Shown piece by piece: positions 1 through 11,382 of a stretch of DNA of 64,000 bases. The notes beneath the pieces were generated by a model. It ran no database searches and was not told the origin of the DNA. It was given only the letters and a program-made list of their open reading frames with translations. Within the stretch, counting starts at the first letter, position 1. Each line of letters opens with the position of its first letter. A program made the position numbers and the translations under genes. Origin of the DNA: Rhynchopus sp. YZ270_cl-10 (lineage: Eukaryota > Euglenozoa > Diplonemea > Diplonemida > Diplonemidae); NCBI GenBank assembly GCA_964035575.1, contig OZ037934.1, positions 682,001-746,000 of the forward strand. Direction: 5' to 3'.

Positions 1-1
1 C

Positions 2-2673
2 CCCGGTGGTGCGCCGGAGATATCGCTGGACGGCACGCTGTCGTTCACGCTGGCCCCAGATATGAACGGGCAGGTCACCGTCGAGGTGCAGCTGGAGGAG
101 GTAAACGGCGCAGTGAGCAACCCGCACCAGCTTCTCATCAACGTCACCCCCGTGGACGACCGGCCGACCTTCACGGCTGGCGGCGACGTTACTGTGCTTG
201 AAGACGTTCCTGGGTACGATGCTATGTGGTGCACAGCGCTGTCGGCAGGGGCACCAAACGAAGCCTTGGCTGACCTTCAGTTTGAGACACGTGTCTCGGA
301 TACAACGTTGTTCTCAAAGCAGCCGGAAGTCGTCGTGAAGGACACGCTCTGTGCGTTGAGGTTCACCCCCTTGCCGAATGTGCACGGCACAACGTCGGTG
401 ACGGTCAAGCTTTCGGACAAGACGTATACCACCACGGAGGTGACCTTCACCGTCGCGATCACTGCTGTGAACGATGTGCCGACGTGGGTGTTCCCTACAT
501 CAACGCTGTACGTTTCCGAGGACTTTGGGAGCACGACACTGCGGGTGGCCAGCTCGCTGTTCCCTGGGGCAAGGGAGGACTCACAGAGCCTGTCTGTTGA
601 AGTGACGGTGCTGCAGGGAGCTGATGTCATTGAGGGCACACCGTCCGTGACGGTCAACGGCGCGACAGCGGACCTGCAGCTGCAATCGAAGCAGAACGCC
701 TTCGGTGCTCTTGTGTTGTCCATGGTGCTCAAGGATTCTGGTGGAACTGCCAACGGCGGGGTCGACGCAACAGCACCACAGCAGGTCCGCGTTGTCGTGC
801 GCGATGTGAACGACCCGCCAAGCTTCACCATCGCCAGCAACGCGACGCTCGTGGAGGACACCACGCTGACGGTGCCCTCCTTCGTGGTGGGCATATCCCC
901 TGGGCCAGGCGAGACCTCGCAGCGTGTCAAGATGGCGGTGCTCTTGACGAACGGAGGCATCCTCGAGAAGGTGGAGCTGAGCGACGACGGCACGCTGACA
1001 ATCAAACCTGTGGCAGACGCCTTCGGCTCGTCGTCGGTGACAGTCGAGGCTGTTGACGTGGACGACGCGAACGCAGCGCACATCCCGATGACGGCAAGGC
1101 AGGACTTCACGGTGACAGTGAACGCGGTGAACGACCCCCCGCAGCTTTCCGTGGTGCAGGGCGACGTGTCGGCGGAAAGCGGCATCGCGTTCTCGCTGCG
1201 TGTCATGGACAGCATCGTGCCCGGCCCGCCCAACGAGGCTGCGCAGAACGTGCAGGTCACCGTCGAAGCAGACGACGCATCGCTGTTCAGTGTGCCGCCC
1301 AGCGTGTCCTCGCCACAGGGCATCCTCACCTTCACCGGCGCAAAGGCAGGCACCACCACCATCCGTGTAAGTGCCAAAGATGATGCGGGCACGTCCAACG
1401 GAGGGATTGACACCAGTGAAGTCAGAACTGTGTCCGTGACACTCACCTCGCGTGTCACCCCCTCCTTCGTCCTGACCCGCACCCAGGTCTCTGTAGGCCC
1501 CGGTGAGCACTTCATCCAGATGACAACAGACGTGCAGCACGTCACAGGGCAGCCCAGGTACCAGCTAGAGTTCAACGGGACGGCCGGCTTGCTTCTGTTC
1601 CACCAGATGCCAACGGTCGACGCGCAGGGGCGTTTGGTGCTGAATGCGAAGGGCGACGTTGGGGTGGCGCAGTTCCGCCTCGACTTGACAGACTCGCTGA
1701 CGGGGCTGACCTCGCCTGCACAGTACTTCTCTGTGTTCACCACGAACGACCTTGTCAAGCAGTTCCAGCTGGTCAGCTTCCTTGCACCCAACGAGGTAAG
1801 CGCGGATGTGTGGGAGCGCGCCATTGCTGTTGCGCTGGGTGTTTCGCAGAACGCTGTCACTGTGAAGGGCATCCGCCCCGACGACACGGGGAAGACCAAC
1901 GGGGGCACACAGGTCTTCGTGGACCTCACCTACGACGGGGCTGAGGCGGGCGCTGCAGAGCTGCTGCGCCTGGGCAACGACCCGACGACGACTGTGAGCA
2001 ACACGCTGCGGCTCTTCAACGCTACGTCGACGTGCATCATTGTCGAGGGTGACAGATGCTTCCCCGCTGTGAGCACATGCTCTGTGCACCTCACGAAGAC
2101 GCCATGCAACGCTGACGCACGGTGCATCTACTCCGACACCCTTGCCTCATGCCAGCCACGCGACTGCTCTGTCTTGGGCAAGACCGACTGCGACCTCTAC
2201 CCCTACTGCACCTACACCAACGCCACCTGTGTGCGCAGCTGTGTCGACAGAGCCGAAGCCGACTGCCTCGCAGAGGACACATGCATGTGGGACACAACCT
2301 GTCTCGACCTCGTCGACAACGGTGGTGGCGGTGGCCTCCCCGACTGGGTGATCCCCGTAGCCGTGGTAGGTGGGCTTCTTGCAATTGCAGGCATAGTGTC
2401 CTACGTTGTGTGGAAGGCGAAGCAAAAGGACACCAAGCACAAAGAGGTGGAGGTGGAGACAAGTTCAGATGCACGTGACGCGAATTCACTCGAAATGAGC
2501 GATTCTGGTGGACAACGCACCAACCCCATTCTCGACACCTTCCAAGGACCTGGCCAGCAGGGGAATGTCTACAAGTATGTTTCTGCGTTTTTTGGTCGGG
2601 ATTTATTTGCACGAAATATTCCTTCAAGTTTTCTCTCTTTTTTCTTAGGTGGCTAATCACGAGAAGGGCTTAG
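2..2673 (+). CDS. Large cell-surface adhesin/receptor, C-terminal part (5' end outside window)
   Basis: The reading frame is open from the first bases, so the gene starts upstream. The visible part carries several roughly 100-residue beta-rich repeats, each closing with a VNDPP or VNDVP-like motif (encoded near 465, 810, 1125). This is typical of cadherin-like/tandem Ig-like extracellular repeats. A cysteine-rich module follows (about 2030-2310, pattern C-x6-C-x5-C), then a Gly-rich linker, one hydrophobic span (about 2345-2410) and a short charged tail (KAKQKDTKHKE). It is therefore likely a type I surface protein for adhesion or sensing. A likely phase-2 intron at 2575-2648 (GTATGT to TTAG) gives a short last exon ending at TAG 2673; without splicing the frame stops at 2656. 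The last exon lies inside a copy of the recurrent intron-like motif. Ligand unknown. Confidence 0.8.
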
Positions 2674-2697
2674 GTTTATCTCCGTAAACTTCTTCTT
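2649..2697 (+). repeat. Recurrent intron-like motif, type A
   Basis: It follows TTAG and starts GTGGCTAA, then an ACGAGAAGGGCTTAGG-type core, TCTCCGTAAAC and a pyrimidine tract. It overlaps the predicted last exon of the adhesin gene. Confidence 0.6.
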
Positions 2698-2917
2698 TTC
2701 GTTCTCTGTCATTTCACCCATCGCATGCAACACACACATCACAGCTCGCCCGAAGGTTCGCCCACAGGCTTAGAATACCCCCCCACGCAGGCATACCCCA
2801 TGGCACAGTATTAGGTTTTCACGAATTGAATTTTGTTTTCCCAGAAACCTGCGTCAGGCATTTTGCACATTTCAACGTTTCTTTTCGGTGTCGGTGCACC
2901 TCCTTTTAAGTGTGCTT

Positions 2918-4223
2918 TTCAACTTACCTTCCTTCACCCCCCTGTAAGGGCAACCGTAGGTGAAGTAAGGTATAGTATTGAAATCGATGTGGGGGGGGAG
3001 TAAAGGGTCAATTTTACAAAACCAGATTTTGAGGAAAATTTTAGCCGAAAATGGGCCCCACGTATAAGCAACCGGGCTCATATTTCTCAAAATTTAAGTG
3101 GTCAAAAAATTGTCCAATTTTCGAGATTGACCCCACCACTGCACGGGCGGAGCCCAAAAATGCAAATAAGGACCCTTTTTCAACTTACCTTCCTTCACCC
3201 CCCTGTAAGGGCAACCGTAGGTGAAGTAAGGTATAGTATTGAAATCGATGTGGGGGGGGAGTAAAGGGTCAATTTTACAAAACCAGATTTTGAGGAAAAT
3301 TTTAGCCGAAAATGGGCCCCACGTATAAGCAACCGGGCTCATATTTCTCAAAATTTAAGTGGTCAAAAAATTGTCCAATTTTCGAGATTGACCCCACCAC
3401 TGCACGGGCGGAGCCCAAAAATGCAAATAAGGACCCTTTTTCAACTTACCTTCCTTCACCCCCCTGTAAGGGCAACCGTAGGTGAAGTAAGGTATAGTAT
3501 TGAAATCGATGTGGGGGGGGAGTAAAGGGTCAATTTTACAAAACCAGATTTTGAGGAAAATTTTAGCCGAAAATGGGCCCCACGTATAAGCAACCGGGCT
3601 CATATTTCTCAAAATTTAAGTGGTCAAAAAATTGTCCAATTTTCGAGATTGACCCCACCACTGCACGGGCGGAGCCCAAAAATGCAAATAAGGACCCTTT
3701 TTCAACTTACCTTCCTTCACCCCCCTGTAAGGGTAACCGTAGGTGAAGTAAGGTATAGTATTGAAATCGATGTGGGGGGGAGTAAAGGGTCAATTTTACA
3801 AAACCAGATTTTGAGGAAAATTTTAGCCAAAAATGGGCCCCACGTATAAGCAACCGGGCTCATATTTCTCAAAATTTAAGTGATCAAAAAATTGTCCAAT
3901 TTTCGAGATTGACCCCACCACTGCACGGGCGGAGCCCAAAAATGCAAATAAGGACCCTTTTTCAACTTACCTTCCTTCACCCCCCTGTAAGGGCAACCGT
4001 AGGTGAAGTAAGGTATAGTATTGAAATCGATGTGGGGGGGGAGTAAAGGGTCAATTTTACAAAATCAGATTTTGAGGAAAATTTTAGCCGAAAATGGGCC
4101 CCACGTATAAGCAACCGGGCTCATATTTCTCAAAATTTAAGTGGTCAAAAAATTGTCCAATTTTCGAGATTGACCCCACCACTGCACGGGCGGAGCCCAA
4201 AAATGCAAATAAGGACCCTTTTT
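2918..4223. repeat. 261-bp tandem satellite, five units (array 1)
   Basis: Units begin at about 2920, 3181, 3442, 3703 and 3963, with spacing 261, 261, 261 and 260 bp, and are almost identical. Each opens with an imperfect hairpin: TACCTTCCTTCACC pairs with GGTGAAGTAAGGTA, 13 of 14 bases. A G-run and AT-rich sequence follow. The same unit occurs twice at 10.2 kb, as an inverted partial copy at 52.4 kb and as a diverged piece at 42.1 kb, so it is dispersed and not only local. Short open frames on the minus strand repeat with the unit and are not genes. Confidence 0.95.
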
Positions 4224-4330
4224 AATTTGTTCTCTTGAAATGTATAATTTCATGTTTTCGCGAAAAAAATGGCAACTGATCCCTACAAGGGTTGAAGGAA
4301 GGTGGTTGAAAATAACAATAACAACAAGAA

Positions 4331-4471
4331 CAACTAATTGCTAAGAAAAAAGCGGGGTGTGCTGTGGAAAGCTCCGCAGTAGAAGAGCAGAATGCTGGGC
4401 GTGTTGTAGATTATTTCTACAGGATGGAGTTCCACAGCACACCCCGTTTTTTTTCCGATAGCAATTACTTG
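4331..4471. mobile_element. Short palindromic TIR element attached to the 261-bp array (deleted version)
   Basis: The left end, with TAATTGCTAAG and GGGGTGTGCTGTGGAA, is mirrored on the right by TTCCACAGCACACCCC and TAGCAATTA, giving TIRs of about 45 bp. Together with the preceding 110 bp, it matches the element at 10819-11255, which has about 290 extra internal bases. No target duplication is clear. Confidence 0.75.
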
Positions 4472-5000
4472 TTTTTTTTGTCAATTGTTCTCCGGTCAGT
4501 GTGCTTTTCTGTACCTCAAGAAAGAGGGGAGGTTTTTTTTTTTGGGTGGAGGGGTGTTTTGCTCCACTGTGGAGCCCAGGGGCTTTTGTTGCTGAGGTAT
4601 CTAAGGAGACTTCGGTGCATCGGTCGCTGGCAGCGTGAAACCTGCACAGCAGGATCTTTCCCAAAAAAAGTCGGCTTTTTTTGGTGTTTAACACACAGAC
4701 CTGCGCCCACAGAGGCGCCTAACTCGGTACCTAACTCTACTTTTCATTTGTTTTTTTTATTCCCCTGGGAAATAAAGTATACGAAGGATTTGGCACTTTT
4801 AGCGGGATTTTATTTAATGATAATTTCACGCTAAATTTTGGTACATGTAGGTAGTAGGGCTGGAGGGACCGTCCAGCCTTTTTTAGCCTCCCTCCAGCCT
4901 CCTCAATCCCGCCAGCCCTCAGCGGGCCTATCTAGGGGTCCGCGGGACCCGGTAGCGCTGGCGGGAGGGTAATGAGAGCTTTTTTTTTTTTTTTTTTTCA
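4472..5000. other. Spacer without recognisable gene
   Basis: Mixed sequence with homopolymer runs and a pyrimidine-rich stretch near 4860-4920. Nothing coding is recognised; it ends in a poly-T run at the border of the next element. Confidence 0.5.
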
Positions 5001-5027
5001 CGCACGGTGCAGTCTGTCCTGGAAATG

Positions 5028-5145
5028 TCGGACCCTTTTGTCGGAGTCCGAGGGGGTCCGACAGTCGGACCCCCTGAGTCCGACAGTCGGACTCAGGGGT
5101 CCGACTGTCGGACTCACAGTCGGACCCCTGAGTCCGACAGGCACA
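5028..5145. repeat. Subterminal palindromic array, left end of 5.1-kb element
   Basis: Repeated GTCCGACAGTCGGAC palindromes spaced by CCCCTGA. Position next to the TIR suggests transposase-binding sites (inference). Confidence 0.7.
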
Positions 5146-5146
5146 C

Positions 5147-5222
5147 CCAGGTGCCCAGGTACCCAGGTACCCAGGTACACAGGTACCCAGGTCCAGGTCC
5201 AGGAACAGGTACCCAGGAACAG
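5147..5222. repeat. Octamer-like minisatellite (GGTACCCA)n
   Basis: About nine degenerate 6-8 base units. They are close in sequence to the GTACCCA heptamer array elsewhere in the same element. Confidence 0.7.
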
Positions 5223-5291
5223 GAAAAAAGTCGTGAAAGAGCAACCACAGCTCCACATGACAAACACAAAAGTGTCCAGTCACGTGGGGCA

Positions 5292-5586
5292 TTCATGCAC
5301 TGAGGAGATAATGATCCAACAATTTACAAGAAAGATTACTTAACCTACTGCTGGAAATTGCCAGGTCGTAGTAACACACAAAGTGTGCCTCCGTTCGGGA
5401 AGACCGGATATTCTAGAGACCAAAAAGGCCTCAAGAATATCTTCCGGTAGTCAAGGTAGAACCGAGTGAACGGCCCAAGACCCCCGTGGAGAAGTTAAAT
5501 GTTGTAATGCTATCAAGTAGAAACTGCGAACACTGTCTTACCCTCCTCAATGCATGGTGGGAGATGTCTTTGACAACCAATATCCT
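5292..5586 (-). repeat. Partial copy of an internal inverted-repeat module
   Basis: Reverse complement of 17850-18118 and 20200-20490. The module has ends CCACCATGCATTGAGGAG and CTCCTCAGTGCATGGTGG. Confidence 0.75.
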
Positions 5587-7184
5587 GTACCCAGGTACCC
5601 AAATTCCCAGACCCACGCAGTACCACGTCGCAGTACTACGCAAAATTTACCACCAGACCCTGTCTTCGTGCACCTGAAGTGCAACGCCGCAGACAGGCCA
5701 AACATGCGTTGGACTCAGAGGAATGCCCGCTGTGCAGGTATCAAACATGAGAACCAACTCCCAGCAACAAGGGACACCTTTTGGCGGGCGTTGTTGAGGG
5801 TGTTTGGGGTGCAAAGTTTTCCACAATTTTGATGCGCGGGTACAGAAGTGTTGTCTTGTTCTTTCATCTCTAGGAATGTAAATGTCAATCGTGTTTAACT
5901 ACCACGAGGGCTTGTTTAGTGAACCCACAAGGGGTCGAAGGGGGTTGGTTATCCCATATCTATCAAAGGTTGTGTCGACCAGGCGAATCCACTATGTTAC
6001 GCTGTACGTTGTTAAATCCGAAGAAATAACGCTTTAGCAGCCGCAGGAAGTTTGTTAAAAAGAGTGCCTCACGCTACACAAACCACCACCCGCGATTGAC
6101 TTAGATGTTATAACAAAGAGAATTCAGAACAAAACAACACCCTGCCCCATACACACTAAATTGTCATGCTTCAAGAGCATGCCTGGGCCAAAATTACTGT
6201 GACAAAAAGGCAACAAAACCACCCACAAGGAGTGTGAAATGTGCACTGGTTTTCTGGGGGAACGCAATATTTTCTTGTGCCTCGTCCTCCGCAAGCAGAG
6301 GACAGACTTTCCGGAAGGTTTCCAAAGTCGAATTTCTTGCACTAGCTATGCTCCCTGGGTTAAATGGCAATAGCAGTGACTGACAAAGTGTACCCATCCC
6401 CCTTCCACCCCAGATCTTAGTCCGCAAACTCAGAATGGATTGATGCGGGTGATACTCTTTGGGTTTTGAGTTGCTGAATGTCGGAGACGCGGCGAGGCTT
6501 CTCATCACAATCGCAGATGCAGTTCAGATTTCACGATCCTGTGATGAGTGTAAATGTGGAGTGTGATTAATGAATGAAATGTATGGTGTAGAAACGCAGT
6601 TATCGGGAAAGGTGAGGTTAATGTGGTAAAAAAAGTGGATAAAACTCGTGTAATTTTGTGAATTCCCACAAAGGTGGGTGATAATGTGCCCTTTTGTCAC
6701 TCAATTGTAACCGATAATGTATGGGAGAATGAAATTTTATTTCCCAACCCAACAACAACGATAAAGCGTGAAGACAATAAATGAAATCAAAGCGGAATAA
6801 ATTTGAGGTTTTGTGAGGCACTCAACGAGTGTGCCGGCTCTGTGGCGTCACGGAGCCACCAACACTCCCCAGTCATTTTTCCTGCGCTTCCAGGAAAACT
6901 CGCGTTTGCGACCAGGCCGAAACGAAAAAATTTAATTCACAGCAAACAGGTGTGAGGGAGAAGAAAAGAAAGTGAACAAAAACGAAAAAACAATGTTTTT
7001 CTGAAATGTGATGTTGTTGGGGTGGGGAGAATAAAACAGTTCCAGAAAAGCTCCTGCGTCGGTTTTCTTTTGGTTAAAAAAATCACTCAGTAAAAAAAAG
7101 AACTTTTTCATCACTCCCCTCAAACACCCTCAAACACTGCCAAAACGAAGAAGGACAGGATACATGACACTTACGGATACCAAG

Positions 7185-7315
7185 TCTCAGCGGGTATGAG
7201 AAGCAAGGAGGTGTACAAGAAGAAATGGGACGAGTTCTTGCGGTTTTCAAACCTCGAGCGACTTGGTCCGCTTTGTATTGACACGGACCTCGACACCCCG
7301 ACATGTACTGGCTTT
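7185..7315 (+). pseudogene. Fragment resembling the N-terminal domain of a tyrosine recombinase (Crypton-like)
   Basis: The frame encodes EVYKKKWDEFLRF followed by a Pro-Thr segment. This fits the Y-x3-W-x2-F-x2-F pattern of the helical core-binding domain of tyrosine recombinases. No catalytic domain follows. A related fragment lies on the other strand at 8250-8450. The family call is an inference from a short motif. Confidence 0.3.
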
Positions 7316-7514
7316 TGAGAAAGGCAGTCGGTTCCTCGGTAGATTGCGTGCAAGTGAGGGAATATCCATCTGCTTGGAAGACGTCAAAACACCAAACATA
7401 GTATTTCGCGACATAAAGGGCAGATCAAATACTCACTGCCTTACATTCTCGGTTACAATTGAGTGACACAAAGGGCATATAATCTGCAAAATTGCACGAG
7501 TTTTATTTCACTGA

Positions 7515-7912
7515 GTTGGTGCTTCCCGGGGGGTATGCATTTCACAAATTTTCAATTCAATTCACAACTATTCACAACTTTTCACAACTTTTCACTACCC
7601 TTTTTTCTCTCGTTCGTCGCACATCACACAGTACACAGGTACACTGGTACACCACATCACGTTCTATCTTGTGAATCCCAGCGTGCCCCTCAATGGGTGG
7701 GTCACCACCCGCCCAAAAAAAAAAAAGCACACACAAAAAAAAAAAAAATCAATTCACAACTTTTCACATTTGTTTTTACAACTTTTCACAATTTGTCACC
7801 ACTTTTCGCCAGCCTTCACAATTTTGTAGCAGTTTTCGTGTTGTGAAAATTTGTGAAAACTTGTCACATTTTGTGAAAATTTGTGAAATGCACACCCCCC
7901 GGGAAGCACCAT
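7515..7912. mobile_element. Small TIR element with 5-bp target duplication
   Basis: The TIR of about 37 bp starts TGGTGCTTCCCGGGGGG and is mirrored at the right end by CCCCCCGGGAAGCACCA. TGAGT flanks both sides. The interior is a string of TTTCACAACTT-like repeats with no coding capacity. Confidence 0.8.
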
Positions 7913-7943
7913 GAGTTAGATAATTATTATCTCATGAAATAAA

Positions 7944-8133
7944 GTGAACATTATTTCACGAGGTGGTGGGTGACTCAAACTGGGGCTCAACTTCACGAAG
8001 CGAGTGGAGTTCAGCATTTTGATTTCATGAGTGAAGTGAGTGTAATCATAAAAGTGATGTCACGAGCGATAGCGAGTGGGTATCACGTATTCCAGTTTGT
8101 GAATCACCCATCAGTTAAATAATGTTCACTTTA
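7944..8133. mobile_element. Small palindromic TIR element
   Basis: The left end GTGAACATTATTTCACGA is mirrored by AAATAATGTTCAC at the right. Inner arms GGGTGACTCAAACTGG and CCAGTTTGTGAATCACCC also pair. No open frame. Confidence 0.65.
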
Positions 8134-8242
8134 GTTTTCGATACGTAATTTTATACCACGCGTGAAAAACGTAAACAGGTGAAAAAGTGAGTGAAATAAG
8201 ATTCGTTTTATTTCACGTTTTATTTCACGCAAATCGTGAAGG

Positions 8243-8448
8243 ATTGGGTGGGGGAGTGAAATAAAAGATCACGGAGTGATCTGAAGGACACGACGTGTTC
8301 TTCCCTGGGCTCGTTCGCTCCTGAAAGTCTGTTGAAACGGAGGAAATCGTCCCATGTTTTCCTGTACTGCACACCACTGTTCATGTCGTCGAACAAGTTG
8401 TCATATGCATCCTCCATCTCCGCAAACTTGCGCGTGGGTTTAGGCATG
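8243..8448 (-). pseudogene. Second tyrosine-recombinase-like fragment
   Basis: The minus-strand frame contains YRKTWDDFLRFNRL followed by EPREEHVVSF. The spacing matches the fragment at 7185 and the core-binding domain of tyrosine recombinases. It sits inside repeat DNA and has no catalytic part. Confidence 0.3.
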
Positions 8449-8572
8449 TGTGTAAGAGGCAATAAATAATCTGTAATTTGAAGTGTGGTGGTGTGAGGGG
8501 TGGAGCGTGGGCTCAACGTTCCACTGTTTACACCTATAAATACGTTTTTCACTTGTGGAATAAAATTACATA

Positions 8573-8722
8573 TTGAGTGAAATAAGAACATTTTCTTGCA
8601 CTTGCCACTAAAAAGGCACCCTCGTGACTCTCTCACTCTTATTCCCCTCGCTTCGCTCGGGAAATAACGCACTCGGGCACCTTTTTAGTGGCGCGTGAAA
8701 TAAAATAGTTCTTATTTCACTC
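8573..8722. repeat. Foldback element with CTCGCTTCGCTCG centre
   Basis: GAGTGAAATAAGAAC and GCCACTAAAAAGG on the left are mirrored on the right. The loop has the CTCGCTTCGCTCG palindrome that also lies in the 11.4-kb foldback. Confidence 0.7.
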
Positions 8723-8729
8723 GAATAAA

Positions 8730-9037
8730 TAGTTATTATCTCACGGGCAATAATGTTGTGCTGCGTTTTCGAAATTCCTACAGTATATTTGACAAATGAT
8801 GTATGACCACCTAGTACGGGGCGTCAAGGTTGGGTATGGTGAACAGTTCCTCGAAGTCCTATGACTGCAACCCTTTTGGTTGCATGCGCAGATCTCCTCC
8901 ACATTGCTTTTGCGCCTACTCTCGGCATGGGTTTTGTTTTGTTCTTTGTGTGCGGAGATAATGTCTACTGTATTTTGTGTAATCTCCAGGAAGGAATTTC
9001 GAAAACGCGGCCAAACATTATTACACAAGTGAGATAA
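8730..9037. mobile_element. Small TIR element, about 308 bp
   Basis: The left end TTATCTCACGGGCAATAATG and CGTTTTCGAAATTCC are mirrored at 8995-9037 (GGAATTTCGAAAACG, CATTATTACAC, GTGAGATAA). No coding frame is recognised inside. Confidence 0.75.
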
Positions 9038-9446
9038 AAAATTGTTGGCTCTCTCTCTGTTGTTTTGGCTTTTGTTTTTTTGTCTATTTGTGACGAGGCC
9101 TGGAACACCTGAACATAGGCATATCTGGAAAATCTATCTGAGGTGTGGCAAATTAAATATATTCAAGCGTGTGGTTGAGGCGCACCTAAACATAAGTAAG
9201 TGCCAAGTCTGAACATTTATTTTCAGAGGCCTTAGTGAGGCTGTTTCGGCCTCGTTGCATTGTATCATGATGTAATAAGGTTCACATACTTTCGATTCAA
9301 AGAAGAGAAAGCACACAAGAAAATAAAATGCTGCAAACCACTGGGTGTGTTGTTTGCATCTACACAAGTAACTGAAAGTTAAACATTTACATACCTTGTC
9401 TTCCCCGTAGCCTCCGCCTTCGCTGCTGTCAAGCTGCCTTCTCTTG

Positions 9447-9586
9447 GTACCCAGTACCCAGTACCCAGTACCCAGTACCCAGTACCCAGTACCCAGTACC
9501 CAGTACCCAGTACCCAGTACCCAGTACCCAGTACCCAGTACCCAGTACCCAGTACCCAGTACCCAGTACCCAGTACCCAGTACCCA
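9447..9586. repeat. Heptamer array (GTACCCA)n, 20 copies
   Basis: Perfect 7-bp tandem repeat, 140 bp. It sits in the same sequence context, in opposite orientation, as the arrays at 18438 and 21873. Confidence 0.98.
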
Positions 9587-9984
9587 AATTGGTCGCCCCC
9601 TGGTTGGTCGAGAACCTAAAAATGCAAAAAAACGCAAAATTCATGTGTTTTGACCATGTCTGGGTACACCAAATACACACCTCTGAACAAGCCTATACCC
9701 AGTAGTAGGCAACAAGCGCTATTTTTTGACCAAGAAAAAAAAAATCCCCCAAAAATTGGGTGTAGTAGGTCATAAAATGGCCCAAAAAATCCAAAGAAAA
9801 CCTCAGATTGACCAAACAATGAAAAAAATTTTCAAGTCAAATTTTCAGCCAAAATACGGCTATTTTGGTTATACCATGTGTACTGTAGTGGCTATACAAG
9901 GCGATTTTCGGCCAAAAAAAATTTTTTTGGCCAAAAAAAAAATTTTTTTTTCGGCCCAAAAAAAAAAAATTTTTTTTTTTTGGG

Positions 9985-10092
9985 TCCGACTGTCGGACCC
10001 CAGAGTCCGACAGACGGACTCCAGAGTCCGTCTGTCGGACCCCTGAGTCCGACTGTCGGACTCAGGGGGTCCGACTGTCGGACTCAGGGGGT
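9985..10092. repeat. Subterminal palindromic array, right end of 5.1-kb element
   Basis: GTCCGACTGTCGGAC-type palindromes matching those at 5028-5145. They are preceded by a run of alternating long A and T tracts (9915-9985). Confidence 0.7.
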
Positions 10093-10190
10093 AAGTCCGT
10101 TATTTACACACTCCAAGCACGACAGACCGCACCGTGCGCTCTTTTTCAGGGTCCTAGCTTGGTTTTGGAAAAAAATGCCAAATCTGGCTT

Positions 10191-10711
10191 TTCAACTTAC
10201 CTTCCTTCACCCCCCTGTAAGGGTAACCGTAGGTGAAGTAAGGTATAGTATTGAAATCGATGTGGGGGGGGAGTAAAGGGTCAATTTTACAAAACCAGAT
10301 TTTGAGGAAAATTTTAGCCAAAAATGGGCCCCACGTATAAGGAACCGGGCTCATATTTCTCAAAATTTAAGTGATCAAAAAATTGTCCAATTTTCGAGAT
10401 TGACCCCACCACTGCACGGGCGGAGCCCAAAAATGCAAATAAGGACCCTTTTCAACTTACCTTCCTTCACCCCCCTGTAAGGGTAACCGTAGGTGAAGTA
10501 AGGTATAGTATTGAAATCGATGTGGGGGGGAGTAAAGGGTCAATTTTACAAAACCAGATTTTGAGGAAAATTTTAGCCAAAAATGGGCCCCACGTATAAG
10601 CAACCGGGCTCATATTTCTCAAAATTTAAGTGATCAAAAAATTGTCCAATTTTCGAGATTGACCCCACCACTGCACGGGCGGAGCCCAAAAATGCAAATA
10701 AGGACCCTTTT
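10191..10711. repeat. 261-bp satellite, two units (array 2)
   Basis: Units begin at about 10193 and 10453. The sequence before the array differs from array 1. The sequence after it (TAATTTGTTCTCTTG onward) is the same, leading into the same TIR element. Confidence 0.95.
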
Positions 10712-10818
10712 TAATTTGTTCTCTTGAAATGTGTAATTTCATGTTTTCGCGAAAAAAATAACAACTGATCCTACAAGGGTTGAAGGAAGGTGGTTGAAAA
10801 CAACAATAACAACAAGGA

Positions 10819-11255
10819 CAAGTAATTGCTAAGGAAAAACGGGTGTGCTGTGGAAAACTCCGCGCGATTTTCGAAACCACCGTAGCATCCTGGCGATTTG
10901 CTGGAGGTGCTGATGCGCCTGGTGTGATCGATGTGTTGTAGTCTGTGCATTCTGTGTTCCTTCCGCACTGCTCCAACGACGACGACAATGTGGGGAGCCT
11001 GTGGGCAAAAACGAGCTGGACCACGCCGAGCCTGCCGAGCGGGCGTCCAACAACGCTATCGAGCAGATGGTGCTGGACGAAGAGGACAGCCCCCCTTCTT
11101 GAACGTTTCAGATGCTGGCGTCCCAGTGGGTCTGGCAGCGTACGAAGAGCGTTAGCATACCTGCAGAAGAGCAGAATGCTGGGCGTGTTGTAGATTATTT
11201 CTACAGGATGGAGTTCCACACCACACCCCGTTTTTTTTCCGATAGCAATTACTTG
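10819..11255. mobile_element. TIR element downstream of array 2 (longer version)
   Basis: CAAGTAATTGCTAAGG at the left is mirrored by TAGCAATTACTTG at the right; GGTGTGCTGTGGAA also pairs. Compared with 4331-4471 it carries about 290 more internal bases of higher GC (about 10862-11165). That interior has short frames with spaced cysteines that might be a transposase tail, but I cannot assign them. Confidence 0.75.
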
Positions 11256-11382
11256 TTTTTTTTTTTCCCTGAGAGCTTCCTGTGAGGACACATACTCGTT
11301 AGTTATTGCACAATAAATAAGTCACGCTAAAAGTGCCAAATCCTTTCGTATACTTTATTTCCCGTGAAATAAAATTACGTAT

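Larger units (their letters stand above)
5001..10138 (-). mobile_element. 5.1-kb nonautonomous TIR element, older copy of the 17.3/20.8-kb family
   Basis: The ends are inverted: CGCACGGTGCAGTCTGTC at the left and GACAGACCGCACCGTGCG at the right. They resemble the GCACGGCGGGGTC ends of the two later copies. Just inside both ends lie arrays of a GTCCGACTGTCGGAC palindrome. Reversed, the interior (5230-6600 and 9390-9450) matches 18.0-20.5 kb of the later copies, including the heptamer array. The middle (about 6630-9380) is unrelated to them and carries several nested small elements. No transposase is seen, so it would depend on an enzyme supplied elsewhere. The flanking duplication is unclear because of the poly-T run. 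Confidence 0.7.

Noticed and set aside
277-1929. 550-codon minus-strand frame opposite the adhesin gene
   Set aside because: Shadow of a GC-rich coding strand; the + strand has recognisable repeats, a cysteine module and a membrane span, while the minus frame has no domain.
62-2656. Unspliced end of the adhesin with a Phe/Ser-rich tail
   Set aside because: The tail is the translation of an apparent GTATGT..TTAG intron; the spliced end at 2673 is preferred, though not certain.
8690-9040. CRISPR-like or regulatory array around 8 kb
   Set aside because: The repeats are inverted ends of small transposable elements, not regularly spaced direct repeats with spacers.
10931-11193. Cysteine-containing frames in the long TIR element as a piggyBac-type zinc domain
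   Set aside because: The cysteine spacing does not settle on one frame and no upstream transposase code exists; too weak to name.
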